Source of the DNA: Bacillota bacterium
Lineage (GTDB): Bacteria > Bacillota > Clostridia > Lachnospirales > Lachnospiraceae
Assembly: GCA_023435645.1 (NCBI GenBank)
Contig: JAEYRK010000017.1
Span: 1 to 17,052 of the forward strand
Direction: 5' to 3'
DNA length: 17,052 nucleotides
Below are positions 5,652 to 13,765 of this stretch, piece by piece; within the stretch, counting starts at the first letter, position 1, and every line of letters begins with the position of its first letter. A model generated the notes under the pieces. It ran no database searches, was not told where the DNA came from, and worked only from the letters and a program-made list of their open reading frames with translations. The translations under genes were made by a program, and so were the position numbers.

Positions 5652-7547
5652 TTACTTACTTAAATGTCCTTCCTTCTGATCCACCTTCCATATCGTTGCT
5701 TCATAGGGACGTAGCCTCGTAGAAGATGCCTCTGGGTAATTGGATAACAATCGCCTTCCCGCCGGAAGTCCTCTGCGTTTGGTTTCTTCCGTAGACAGGT
5801 TAATTTCTATATATAGGGTATCTGTAGCGTCCTGACGGTAATAGGTAAATAAATTCTTCACCTTCTTATTGGTCACGATCACATCCCCATAACACACTAC
5901 CGTATGCTTTTTTCGTAATGCGATCAGTTTCTGATAAAAGCACAGGATGGAATCTTCCTCCTTTAACTGCGCCATGACATTGCATTCCTTATAATCCTCA
6001 TCCATCATAATCCATGGAGTATGCGTGGAGAAGCCGGCATACTGCTCATTACTCCATTGCATGGGTGTTCTGGAATGATCTCTGGAGCCTGCCAACACCT
6101 TCTGAAAGGCTGCTTCCTGACTCATCGTCTTACATAGCTCAGAATACAGATTCAATGACTCTACATCCCGAAGCTCCTCTATGGATCCAAAGCTTTGATT
6201 CACCATTCCCAGCTCCTGTCCCTGATAGATAAATGGTGTACCCCGTAAGGTAAGCTGTATCACAGCTAATAGCTTCCCTAGGACCTCTCGATACCTTGGT
6301 TCCGGATTTACCTTGGAAATCATACGGGGATTATCATGGTTCTCATAGAAGAGCGAATGCTGGCAACGGTTCCCATAATGCTCCATCCAGTCAATCATGT
6401 ACTTTTTCAGGTAGTTCAGATCATAGCGATAATCATCAAAGCGGGTATGTCCCGGGGTCTCAAGATGATCGAAGGAAAAAATCATATCTAACTCCCGCCG
6501 ATCCTCGGAGGTTAAACGCTTGCTCATCTCCATACCAATTCCCGGAGTCTCACCGACAGAGAACGCATTGTACGGAAGAAACACCTTTTCCTTCAGTTCC
6601 CTGAGGTACTCATGAAGCCGGGGCCCATAGAAATAGTGCTCCACCCCGTAATATCCCATGAGCTTACCAATGCTCTCATTCCCATCCGGTAAGCCCTCCC
6701 GCTTGGAGATGTAATTGATGACATCCATACGAAACCCATCAACACCCTTCTTAAGCCACCAACTTACCATCCGATGGATTTCATCCCTGACAGCTTCATT
6801 TTCCCAGTTCAGATCCATCTGCTTCTTTGAAAATAGATGCAGCGCATACTGATTACGTTCCTCAACATAATTCCAGGCACTTCCGCTAAAAAATGAGGTC
6901 CAGTTGTTCGGCTGATCTCTGAAAATATAATAATTCCCATACTTGGAATTTGGGTCGTTGATTGCTTTCTGATACCATTCATGTTCGTCGGAGGTGTGAT
7001 TGACGACCAGATCCATAATCAATCTCATACCACGGTGATGAACCTCTTGAAGCAGAAGATCAAAGTCCTCCATCGTACCGAACTCCGTCATAATTTTATG
7101 GTAATCCCTGATATCATACCCATTGTCATCATTGGGAGAATCATAAATTGGTGAGAGCCAGATCGCATCAATCCCCAAATCCTTTAAATAATCCAGCTTC
7201 TCGATGATCCCCCCCAAATCCCCTATTCCGTCCCCATTGCTGTCCTTAAAGCTTCTTGGATAGATCTGATAAAAAACCGCTTCCTTCCACCAGACTTTTT
7301 GAATGGGAGCTTCCTCCGTCCCTGGGATGGTCTGCTCACTGTTCAAAAGGGTTAACAGCGTACTTACAAATCCCTCATCCAGCTGTCTTTTTGCCAGCCT
7401 TTGCAGGGTTTTCAGCTTCAGATTACCCACAATTGGATTCGTAACTGCTTTTTTACTGATATTCAACTGCAACAGTACTTTATCGATAATGTCCCGTCCG
7501 ATTGGATTTGCATATATGTCCTTAATCCGATTGTTATTTGTTAACAT
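5652..7547 (-). CDS. GH13 oligo-1,6-glucosidase-like alpha-glucosidase with N-terminal extension
   Basis: This 631-residue enzyme hydrolyses short alpha-glucosides in the cytoplasm, and no signal peptide is visible. The GH13 (beta/alpha)8 domain starts near residue 86 (WWKEAVFYQIYPRSF). It has DLVVNHTS (179-186), QMDLNWEN (243-250), GFRMDVIN with nucleophile Asp275 (271-278), VGETPG with acid/base Glu333, and ENHDNPR with Asp405. Val276 after the nucleophile is the residue that in GH13_31 enzymes marks alpha-1,6 (isomaltose-type) preference, whereas maltases carry Thr. The usual length is about 550-560, and the excess is an N-terminal helical stretch of about 85 residues with no recognised domain. 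The start has AGGAGGGG close upstream of the ATG. The gene lies 21 nt behind the Nudix gene, last in the sugar operon. Confidence 0.93.
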   Translation of the reverse strand: MLTNNNRIKDIYANPIGRDIIDKVLLQLNISKKAVTNPIVGNLKLKTLQRLAKRQLDEGFVSTLLTLLNSEQTIPGTEEAPIQKVWWKEAVFYQIYPRSFKDSNGDGIGDLGGIIEKLDYLKDLGIDAIWLSPIYDSPNDDNGYDIRDYHKIMTEFGTMEDFDLLLQEVHHRGMRLIMDLVVNHTSDEHEWYQKAINDPNSKYGNYYIFRDQPNNWTSFFSGSAWNYVEERNQYALHLFSKKQMDLNWENEAVRDEIHRMVSWWLKKGVDGFRMDVINYISKREGLPDGNESIGKLMGYYGVEHYFYGPRLHEYLRELKEKVFLPYNAFSVGETPGIGMEMSKRLTSEDRRELDMIFSFDHLETPGHTRFDDYRYDLNYLKKYMIDWMEHYGNRCQHSLFYENHDNPRMISKVNPEPRYREVLGKLLAVIQLTLRGTPFIYQGQELGMVNQSFGSIEELRDVESLNLYSELCKTMSQEAAFQKVLAGSRDHSRTPMQWSNEQYAGFSTHTPWIMMDEDYKECNVMAQLKEEDSILCFYQKLIALRKKHTVVCYGDVIVTNKKVKNLFTYYRQDATDTLYIEINLSTEETKRRGLPAGRRLLSNYPEASSTRLRPYEATIWKVDQKEGHLSK

Positions 7548-7568
7548 ATCCCCTCCTGTAATGACAAG

Positions 7569-8024
7569 CTAAATAACACCAAATATCCGATACTCCGATG
7601 GTTCTAAGGATACAGGGTAGAAGCTGCTGGCTGCCAATTCACAATATTGCTTTGTGGATAAGGTCTCCAAAATTACTCTTGTGGTATGAGTAATATCCTC
7701 TCTGTCCAGTGCATCCTCTAAGGTTAATAACCGAATCTCACTGATCTCATGATGATCCGGCTCCGGAGTTCCCGATAGATACTTCATTTTGAAAATTGCG
7801 CACCATTGTTCGGGCTTAAATTGAAGAGCAAGAATTGATTCCGCCTCTGTCATGATTCCTGTCTCTTCTAATATCTCACGAACGATTGCATCTGTCGGTA
7901 ATTCCTTTTCCTTTGCATGGCCTCCGGGGATCAATAATTTATTCTTCGCCATCCCATAGGTATGCCTGACGAGTAACACCTTGTCCTCTATGAACACTAC
8001 ACCACTGACTGCAAAATGCCTCAT
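7569..8024 (-). CDS. Nudix hydrolase
   Basis: This 151-residue protein is predicted to cleave a nucleoside diphosphate linked to another moiety (NTPs, nucleotide sugars, ADP-ribose and similar). The Nudix box is complete: Gly35, Glu41, Arg49-Glu50, Glu53-Glu54, Gly56 and Ile57 fit GX5EX7REUXEEXGU, so it should be active with Mg or Mn. An ATG 16 codons upstream (8072) is open, but the one at 8024 is preferred because AAGGAGG lies 7 nt before it. The gene lies between the sugar symporter and the GH13 enzyme, 21 nt from the latter. Why a Nudix enzyme is in a glycoside operon is not obvious. A nucleotide-sugar or house-cleaning role is possible but unproven. The last 15 residues (SLEPSEYRIF) look slightly like the end of a GH13 C-terminal domain. 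Confidence 0.9.
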   Translation of the reverse strand: MRHFAVSGVVFIEDKVLLVRHTYGMAKNKLLIPGGHAKEKELPTDAIVREILEETGIMTEAESILALQFKPEQWCAIFKMKYLSGTPEPDHHEISEIRLLTLEDALDREDITHTTRVILETLSTKQYCELAASSFYPVSLEPSEYRIFGVI

Positions 8025-8150
8025 ATGAAACCCTCCTTGCTGCCACGATCCACGAATTTGGACGTCAGACAAATAATCTTAAGAGATTTGCTAATTGATT
8101 TTCTTGTTGTACACCAGCCCTTGGCCCATGATTATAAATCATACAGGTTA

Positions 8151-9509
8151 TTATTTCTGAATCTCACCACGAGCAGTCAGCTCGGTAATAATCTGATCAA
8201 ATAGCTGCTTATCTATCTTGAATTTCCTGCGGTAGATAAGGTAGCCGGCTACAATAAAGAAAAGGGGTAAGATCAGCATTGCCAGCTTCATAATCAGTAA
8301 TCCGGATTCGGTGACATCCTCCGGTGTAGCAGCAGCATTGATTCCGGAGATAATCAAGGTCACTCCGACGATACCACTCGCAATCGCACCGCCAATCTTA
8401 TTAATAAACGGCTGGACGGAGAAGGTAATACTCTCATTACGATGACCAAGCTTCCACTGCCCATACTCTACTGTATCCGTCAAAAACATCAGCATCAGTA
8501 ATTGAATAAAGGCCTGCCCTACAAAGATGAAAATACCGGAAGCGCCGATAAATTTCATATTCATTGGAGCGAAGAAGAAAATCAGATAACCGATGACTAC
8601 TAATCCCGTTGCAAAGGCATACAGGGCCTTTCGGCTAAATCTCTTTGAAAATATCGGGAAAACTGACAATGCTACCAGCTGGGAGACTCCGAGGATAGCA
8701 GCAAAGATTGAGTACATCCCCTCATCCTTATAGGCATATTTGAAGAAATAGATCCCAAAGCTGGTAGTTATGCTATACCCTATCATGAAAAGTGCCATAG
8801 AAATCGCCGTGAATAACAGCTGATCATTTTTAAACAAAATGCGGAACATTTCCTTCAGGGAGGTTGCTTCCTGTTTCACATGAATGCTCTTATCCTCCTT
8901 CACTCCAAATACCGTAAAGCAGAGAAAGACCCAGGTGATCAGCACAATCCCAGCAGCGGTTATCTGCCAAGCCCTTTGATCGTCACCCAGTGCTTTTGTA
9001 ACCGGCATAATCCCGACTACTACGGTGAACAAACCAATATTGGCACAAATCCTGGCGAAGGAGCCGGTCTTCTCCCTTTCCTTCTGGTCAAGGGTCAGTG
9101 AAGGAAGCATGGACCAATAAGCAATGTCATTGGCGCCATAGGTTAAATCCCAGAGCAGGTAGAGAATAATGAACATGATAACGTAACCAGCTCCGGTTAA
9201 TCCAAAATCAAAAAACAGTAAGACAGTTAGGATACCGCCTACAATACCCCCGATGACGATCCAGGGCTTAAATTTACCGAATCGGGAATGGGTATTGTCA
9301 ACCAAAAACCCCATGACCGGATCGTTGATTGCATCAAAAATCCTAAGAATAAGTAAGGCTCCGGTCATCCACCACATCGTAGAATCTGGTAAATTCAGAA
9401 TATCAGTCAGGAAAAACATAAGGTACATGCTTACGATGGAATAGAGCATATCCCTCCCAATCGTGCCAAGGCCAAAGGTATAACGATTATGATTCTTCTT
9501 TGTTTTCAT
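8151..9509 (-). CDS. GPH-family sugar:cation symporter (MelB-like, MFS superfamily)
   Basis: This 452-residue inner-membrane protein has about 12 hydrophobic segments. It belongs to the glycoside-pentoside-hexuronide:cation symporter family. The N-terminal YTFGLGTIGRDMLYSIV, then DAINDPVMGFLVDNTHSRFGKFKPWI after TM2, and the GHRNESITFSVQPFINKIGGAI stretch in the second half are family hallmarks. It should import a glycoside with Na+ or H+. Its position between GH36/GH1 and GH13 genes indicates that it delivers intact oligosaccharides to these enzymes. The ATG overlaps the stop of an upstream 46-codon ORF (ATGA), with AGGAG 10 nt before it, suggesting translational coupling. The next gene is 126 nt downstream. 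The exact sugar (melibiose/raffinose-like, isomaltose-like or beta-linked) cannot be decided. Confidence 0.93.
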   Translation of the reverse strand: MKTKKNHNRYTFGLGTIGRDMLYSIVSMYLMFFLTDILNLPDSTMWWMTGALLILRIFDAINDPVMGFLVDNTHSRFGKFKPWIVIGGIVGGILTVLLFFDFGLTGAGYVIMFIILYLLWDLTYGANDIAYWSMLPSLTLDQKEREKTGSFARICANIGLFTVVVGIMPVTKALGDDQRAWQITAAGIVLITWVFLCFTVFGVKEDKSIHVKQEATSLKEMFRILFKNDQLLFTAISMALFMIGYSITTSFGIYFFKYAYKDEGMYSIFAAILGVSQLVALSVFPIFSKRFSRKALYAFATGLVVIGYLIFFFAPMNMKFIGASGIFIFVGQAFIQLLMLMFLTDTVEYGQWKLGHRNESITFSVQPFINKIGGAIASGIVGVTLIISGINAAATPEDVTESGLLIMKLAMLILPLFFIVAGYLIYRRKFKIDKQLFDQIITELTARGEIQK

Positions 9510-9646
9510 TCTACTGCAGCTCCTTTCAAGCTATCAATCTCTTCCTTCGTCTTTAAATCCTTAGTTTTTAATTCATTATCTTTGAACCCATTATCTTTGA
9601 ATCCTATATCTTTGAATCCTATATCTTTGAATCCCTTGTCGTTCAT
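9506..9646 (-). CDS. Putative 46-residue GFKD-repeat peptide, coupled to the symporter gene
   Basis: An ATG-started frame of 46 codons fills the gap before the symporter gene. After MNDK it has four in-frame pentapeptides, GFKDI, GFKDI, GFKDN and GFKDN. Two degenerate units follow (ELKTK, DLKTK), then an acidic end (EEIDSLKGAAVE). Its TGA overlaps the symporter ATG in the classic ATGA arrangement, and an AAGG lies 6 nt before the start. The repeats are 15 bp, which keeps frame, while neighbouring 13-14 bp repeats outside the ORF do not. The peptide is soluble, charged and lacks a membrane segment. No family is recognised. It may be a real peptide, a translational-coupling leader for the symporter, or a chance open frame over an expanding repeat. 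Confidence 0.5.
   Translation of the reverse strand: MNDKGFKDIGFKDIGFKDNGFKDNELKTKDLKTKEEIDSLKGAAVE
9575..9634. repeat. Four tandem 15-bp repeats
   Basis: Exact period-15 units at 9575, 9590, 9605 and 9620 share TATCTTTGAA (plus strand). The two right-hand units are identical, and the two left-hand units differ by one synonymous base in the minus-strand ORF. On the minus strand each unit encodes GFKD(I/N). There are no spacers, so this is not a CRISPR array. Confidence 0.93.
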
Positions 9647-9647
9647 A

Positions 9648-9700
9648 TTCTGCCTTCAACTTCTGCCTTTCATCTTCTGTCTTTCATCTTCTGCTTCTAC
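9648..9700. repeat. 13-14 bp tandem repeats upstream of the GFKD ORF
   Basis: The units TTCTGCCTTCAAC, TTCTGCCTTTCATC and TTCTGTCTTTCATC plus a partial TTCTGCTTCTAC (plus strand) follow one another directly. On the minus strand the units are purine-rich (GATGAAAGGCAGAA) and contain repeated AAGG-like and ATG elements. They fall in the 181-nt untranslated gap after the alpha-galactosidase gene and end next to the start of the GFKD ORF. Confidence 0.85.
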
Positions 9701-9827
9701 TGACTTTACATCTTATAAGGCCTCTGTCCGAAAATGCTTTGTCTATGAGATTATCTTCATTTCCAAGGTTTCATCTCTTATTTCTCATATCTCAGATTCT
9801 CTTCCTCCGTCCCAAGCTCTGTCTCTA

Positions 9828-12167
9828 CTACTTCACCTCGGCTGCCTCTGAGACCTCAGTGAGATACAGATTGGATCCGAAGTCACCAAGCATTCGTACC
9901 TTATCATGATAACCGGTGCCGATAAACTGCTCGCATAATGGTATTCCTGCTTCCAGTGCTTCTGAGGAACAATGATAGGTTTCTACACAGTCCTTCAGAC
10001 TGTAATGTCGATTCGCAGTCCGCATAATCACTCCGTCCGGATTTAATTCCACCGGAAGGATATGCTTCGTCAAACCACCGAAACGTTCGATATACAGCCT
10101 TTGCTGTCTGGTTCTCAGGGTATAGGCTCCGGGCCTTAATCCAATCACCCTAAGCCTGTCACTGCTTTCTGCCGCAGTCGCCATGGTCTGAAAGAACCCT
10201 GTCAGCGCCGTCGTCCTATCTTCGCTCACCACTTCCCACTGAACCTTATTCTCTTTATAGGACTTGATTCTGTAGAATCTCCCATATTGGAATATCCTGC
10301 GATACTTTTTATAGAATGCTATTTGTTCAGTAACATCCTTTCTCTCCTCCGGTGTCAAATACTTAAGGTCCAGCTCATAGCCCAAGCACCCGAAGCATGC
10401 CACATGAAAGCGGGTGGCAAGGGGTGTCTCCCGTAAGGTCTGCTGATGGGGGGACTGGGAAACATGGGCTCCCATCGTGGAGAGCGGATAGAAGTAGGAT
10501 AAACCTGTCTGTATCTTCAACCGCTCAATCGGATCCGTATCATCAGAGCACCAGATCTGCGGACTAAAGCATAGCATCCCCAGATCAAACCGGTTGCCGC
10601 CACTGGAGCAGCTCTCTAATAGGATATGGGGCCGCGGCCCAAAGATACGGGTTAGCACCTCATAAAGCCCCATGATATAGCGATGGTAGAACTCCCCCTG
10701 ATTCCCTAGGACAGAGGAAAAACTCTCCGCAATGTGCCGGTTCATATCCCATTTCACATAACTGATCCCCGCATCATCCAGGATACCGGATACCTGTTCC
10801 ACGATATAATCTCTGACTTCCCTCCGGCACAGGTCCAACACCAGCTGATTCCTTCCAAGTACCGCCTGCCTGTGAGGCAGCTGCACGGCATATTCCGGAT
10901 GAGCCCGGTAAAGCTCACTATCCTCATTCACCATCTCAGGCTCAAACCACAAACCAAACTCCAATCCTAGTTTTCTGATCTTATCTGCAAAGGACTTCAT
11001 CCCATGGGGCAGCTTCTTAGGATTAACCATGTAATCTCCAAGCCCTGCCTTATCATCGTTTCGCGCTCCAAACCATCCATCATCCAGGACGAACAGCTCA
11101 ACCCCCAGCTCCTTAGCCTCCTTGGCAAGACGGAGGAGTTTTCCCTCGTTGAATTTGAAGAAATGGGCCTCCCAGTTGTTCAGCAGAACCGGTCGTTCCT
11201 TCTTCTTATATTCCCCTCTTACAATATGTTCATTGATAAAATCGTGCATATGGTGGCTTACTCCACAAAACCCCCGGTTGCTATAGCTGATTACACATTC
11301 CGGTGCCTCAAACCTCTCCCCCGGCGGCAGAAGCCACTCAAAGCAATGGGGGTTAATTCCCATACTGACACGGACATAATCCCTCTCATTCTTCTCGGCG
11401 AGGCTGTAATGGTTGCCGCTATAGATCAGATTGAAGCCATATACATTTCCATAGCTTTCATTGGCATCAGCTTCCGCAAGTAAAAACGCAGGATTATGAC
11501 GGTTACTGCTTGCTCCTGTTGTGGAGGAATTTACTGTGATTCCGTATGCTACAGGCCGCCTATGCAGATGGGCCTCCTTGATCCACCCGCCATCCAGTGT
11601 AAGCATCTGAAAGCTCTCATCCGGAAGATCCAGGGACATACTCATGAAGCGTCCGAGCGTTATCGGGTCCTTTGCTTCATTTCTAATTACCGCCCGCCGG
11701 GTAATCACATCTGTATGCTCATAGACAGAATAATATAATTCAATAAATACAGGAAAGCTCTTATCCTTCAAGGTGATAATTAAAGTATCATTTCCCCCAT
11801 ATGCACTCGGCAGGGTGTCCATAGGTATACAGCCTTTATGTAGCTCGTGATGCTCGTAAATAAAATCAGACACGAAGCTGCCATCCGGCATTTTCATTTC
11901 CGTAGGACTTTGGCGGTAGTCACCCCGTCCATTGTCCGACCACTCCAGGCACATCCGGTCAAGAGAATAGATATCCTCCTCCCTGCTGTATAAAACACTG
12001 CTGCCTACTTGTATGGACCGTTTCTGTGCCAAATTTTCCGCTTGATCGGCTTTACTCAACAAGTTCCCATAATAAATATGCTCCAGATGTCCAAACCTCG
12101 TGACCCGAAATATATATGTTGTATGCTCTGTATCTAATCGAAAATCAGTTCCCTGTACTGTAATCAA
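9828..12167 (-). CDS. GH36 alpha-galactosidase
   Basis: This 779-residue enzyme removes terminal alpha-galactosyl units, as in melibiose, raffinose and stachyose, probably in the cytoplasm as no signal peptide is present. An N-terminal beta-sandwich (about 1-320) precedes the catalytic barrel. Visible motifs are LNNWEA (329-334), LDDGWFG (361-367) and YVKWDMNRH with nucleophile Asp474. ESCSSGGNRFD (518-528) and WCSDDTDPIERLKIQ follow, the latter holding the acid/base Asp near 542-543. The C-terminal beta domain is complete. Length is a little above the family's usual 730 or so. The start is a TTG: AAGGAGAG lies 7 nt before it and no ATG fits better. It follows the GH1 gene by 60 nt and precedes the GFKD ORF and symporter, so it belongs to the same operon. 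The galactose released would need Leloir-pathway genes elsewhere. Confidence 0.95.
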   Translation of the reverse strand: MITVQGTDFRLDTEHTTYIFRVTRFGHLEHIYYGNLLSKADQAENLAQKRSIQVGSSVLYSREEDIYSLDRMCLEWSDNGRGDYRQSPTEMKMPDGSFVSDFIYEHHELHKGCIPMDTLPSAYGGNDTLIITLKDKSFPVFIELYYSVYEHTDVITRRAVIRNEAKDPITLGRFMSMSLDLPDESFQMLTLDGGWIKEAHLHRRPVAYGITVNSSTTGASSNRHNPAFLLAEADANESYGNVYGFNLIYSGNHYSLAEKNERDYVRVSMGINPHCFEWLLPPGERFEAPECVISYSNRGFCGVSHHMHDFINEHIVRGEYKKKERPVLLNNWEAHFFKFNEGKLLRLAKEAKELGVELFVLDDGWFGARNDDKAGLGDYMVNPKKLPHGMKSFADKIRKLGLEFGLWFEPEMVNEDSELYRAHPEYAVQLPHRQAVLGRNQLVLDLCRREVRDYIVEQVSGILDDAGISYVKWDMNRHIAESFSSVLGNQGEFYHRYIMGLYEVLTRIFGPRPHILLESCSSGGNRFDLGMLCFSPQIWCSDDTDPIERLKIQTGLSYFYPLSTMGAHVSQSPHQQTLRETPLATRFHVACFGCLGYELDLKYLTPEERKDVTEQIAFYKKYRRIFQYGRFYRIKSYKENKVQWEVVSEDRTTALTGFFQTMATAAESSDRLRVIGLRPGAYTLRTRQQRLYIERFGGLTKHILPVELNPDGVIMRTANRHYSLKDCVETYHCSSEALEAGIPLCEQFIGTGYHDKVRMLGDFGSNLYLTEVSEAAEVK

Positions 12168-12227
12168 AGTATTCTCTCCTTTTGATTCATAGCTGAAAGC
12201 AAATGCAAAACCCCTATACTGTCGACA

Positions 12228-13529
12228 TCAATTTTCAAGTAATCTATGATTCTCATTATATTTTTGAGGTTCCACATATTGCTCGTAAAGTTCTTTGGAT
12301 ACACCCTTTTGTTCAATCATTTTTGTATAAAACTCCCCGGACCTTTTCACAATTCGCTCCTGAGTTTCATAATTTACATGAACCAGTCCAAACCGGGCGC
12401 TTTCTCCCTCGATCCATTCAAAATTATCACAGAAGCACCAATGATAATACCTTGAAATTGGTAATGTGGACTCAGTTATTACTTTCAGATGCTCATAGAT
12501 ATATCTGCACCGGAAGGTATCCTGATTGTCACAGGTCCCATTCTCCGTGATATAAATCGGGCGCTTCAAAACCTGATATACCATTTCTACACAGCGGATT
12601 AAGCCCTCCGGATAGATTTCCCAACCCAGATCATTCTTAGGAGCAGCCTGCTTCGTTCCATCTCCAAAGCCCGCTACGGTCGATCTGGTATAGTAATTAA
12701 TCGCTATAAAATCACAGTATTCTCCCGCTTTGATCTCTTTATCTTTTTTTAACGGCCATTTGAAATTACCCGTAAGCATCGCCTCTGTTATCGCACTCTG
12801 GAACAGTCGATCCAGTAACCCTGCGCAAATACGATGCCAGGGATTCTTAGGGTTTTGCGGATCAAATACCCGGATATGATGGGCAAAGCTCACCTTGGTA
12901 TCCTGAAATCCCTGCTTCTTACGGAGGGAGTGGATGAGCTGATAGGCCTTGATATGGCAGTAGGACATATTTGACATAACCGTTATGGCTCTCTTAAAGG
13001 ATCTCTCTCCGGGAGGCCAATCTCCGGAGTAATAGGAACTTGTCGCATATACATTCGGTTCATTGATTGTTATGTACTCAGCTACCATATCTCCAAAGGC
13101 TTCTACTACCAGAGCAACAAAATCCAGATAATGCTGTAGGTTCTCCTTCTTCGTAAAACCGCCCTTTCGTTCAAACCACATTGGATTCGTAAAGTGATGG
13201 ATCGTAAGCAGGGTCCTGATCCCCTTCTTCTTAAGATAAAACAGCTCATCTCTGTAATGAGCAATGGCAGCCTCATTCACTTCACCTTCCTTCGGACAGA
13301 TCCTTGCCCATTCGATCCCCAGCCGATAATCTTTGATCTGCATCTCAGCCATCAGCTCCGCATCCTGCTGCCATAATTCATAATGGTTCGTAGCTCGGGC
13401 CGGATCGGAATGGTCCTTGATTCTCCCCTTATGATACCAATCGTTCCAGTTAGACTCACACTCACCGCCTTCAATCTGCGTGGCGGCGGATGCAACTCCT
13501 AAGGACAAATCCTTAAATTTGAGCTCCAT
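12228..13529 (-). CDS. GH1 beta-glycosidase (beta-glucosidase-like)
   Basis: This 433-residue retaining enzyme splits beta-linked glycosides. The acid/base is Glu157 in TINEP and the nucleophile is Glu329 in YITENG. The NFEW segment (369-372) has the Glu-Trp pair that contacts a free, non-phosphorylated sugar, and no Ser-Lys-Tyr phosphate-binding pattern is seen. It is therefore probably not a PTS 6-phospho-beta-glycosidase, in keeping with import by a symporter. Aglycone-side sequences (HHFTNPMWF, GDWPPGE) are atypical for plain cellobiases, so beta-galactoside or other substrates are possible. The frame is open 13 codons further (13568), but the ATG at 13529 is chosen because GGGGG lies 5 nt before it. 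It is the first gene of the sugar operon, with a leader of about 140 nt after the promoter. Confidence 0.93.
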   Translation of the reverse strand: MELKFKDLSLGVASAATQIEGGECESNWNDWYHKGRIKDHSDPARATNHYELWQQDAELMAEMQIKDYRLGIEWARICPKEGEVNEAAIAHYRDELFYLKKKGIRTLLTIHHFTNPMWFERKGGFTKKENLQHYLDFVALVVEAFGDMVAEYITINEPNVYATSSYYSGDWPPGERSFKRAITVMSNMSYCHIKAYQLIHSLRKKQGFQDTKVSFAHHIRVFDPQNPKNPWHRICAGLLDRLFQSAITEAMLTGNFKWPLKKDKEIKAGEYCDFIAINYYTRSTVAGFGDGTKQAAPKNDLGWEIYPEGLIRCVEMVYQVLKRPIYITENGTCDNQDTFRCRYIYEHLKVITESTLPISRYYHWCFCDNFEWIEGESARFGLVHVNYETQERIVKRSGEFYTKMIEQKGVSKELYEQYVEPQKYNENHRLLEN

Positions 13530-13676
13530 AATATCCCCCATTCCTGTTAGATAATTTATAATTCTCATATCAGATTATGATCTTAATCAACCACCATTTC
13601 CACTGCCAGAAAGAATGGATAAAGCGGCTGATGATATGTGGGCGTTTATGTTCTGTTTCATATTTTGATTATGTAA

Positions 13677-13705
13677 ATTATACCATATATAATACAAATT
13701 GTAAT
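13677..13705 (-). promoter_or_regulatory. Extended -10 promoter of the sugar operon
   Basis: The minus strand has a perfect TATAAT (13682-13677) preceded by TGG, giving an extended -10. ATTACA (13705-13700, four of six) lies at 17 bp. It follows the VanW terminator at once and is the only good promoter in the 325-nt gap, predicting a 5' leader of about 140 nt. No clear cre or LacI-type palindrome was seen in that leader. Confidence 0.78.
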
Positions 13706-13710
13706 GATGA

Positions 13711-13765
13711 TAATATAAAAGAGCAGCAAGGATACAAATATCTGATTTGTATGCCATTACTGCTC
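13711..13765 (-). terminator. Rho-independent terminator after the VanW gene
   Basis: On the minus strand GAGCAG (13765-13760) pairs with CTGCTC (13726-13721), and inside it ATACAAAT pairs with ATTTGTAT around a 5-nt loop. TTTTATATT follows. It closes the GNAT-to-VanW gene string about 90 nt after the VanW stop codon. Confidence 0.75.

Noticed and set aside
8128..8142. Perfect palindrome ATGATT-TAT-AATCAT, containing a TATAAT, in the gap before the Nudix gene
   Set aside because: It is short and AT-rich, has no matching -35 box or U-tract, and its context gives no reason to call a promoter, operator or terminator.
9575..9700. Possible CRISPR or regulatory-repeat array
   Set aside because: The units are directly adjacent with no spacers and are only 13-15 bp long.
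9489..9851. Plus-strand frame of 120 codons with NPISL repeats
   Set aside because: It is the reverse reading of the same 15-bp and 14-bp repeats, has no convincing ribosome binding site and runs against every other gene. The minus-strand frame has the better start and the ATGA overlap.
11004..11483. 159-codon plus-strand frame
   Set aside because: It lies wholly inside the GH36 gene on the opposite strand and shows no family features; it is a shadow of that gene.
13587..13661. 24-codon minus-strand ORF in the leader of the GH1 gene
   Set aside because: Its ATG lies only a few bases after the expected transcription start, with no ribosome binding site.
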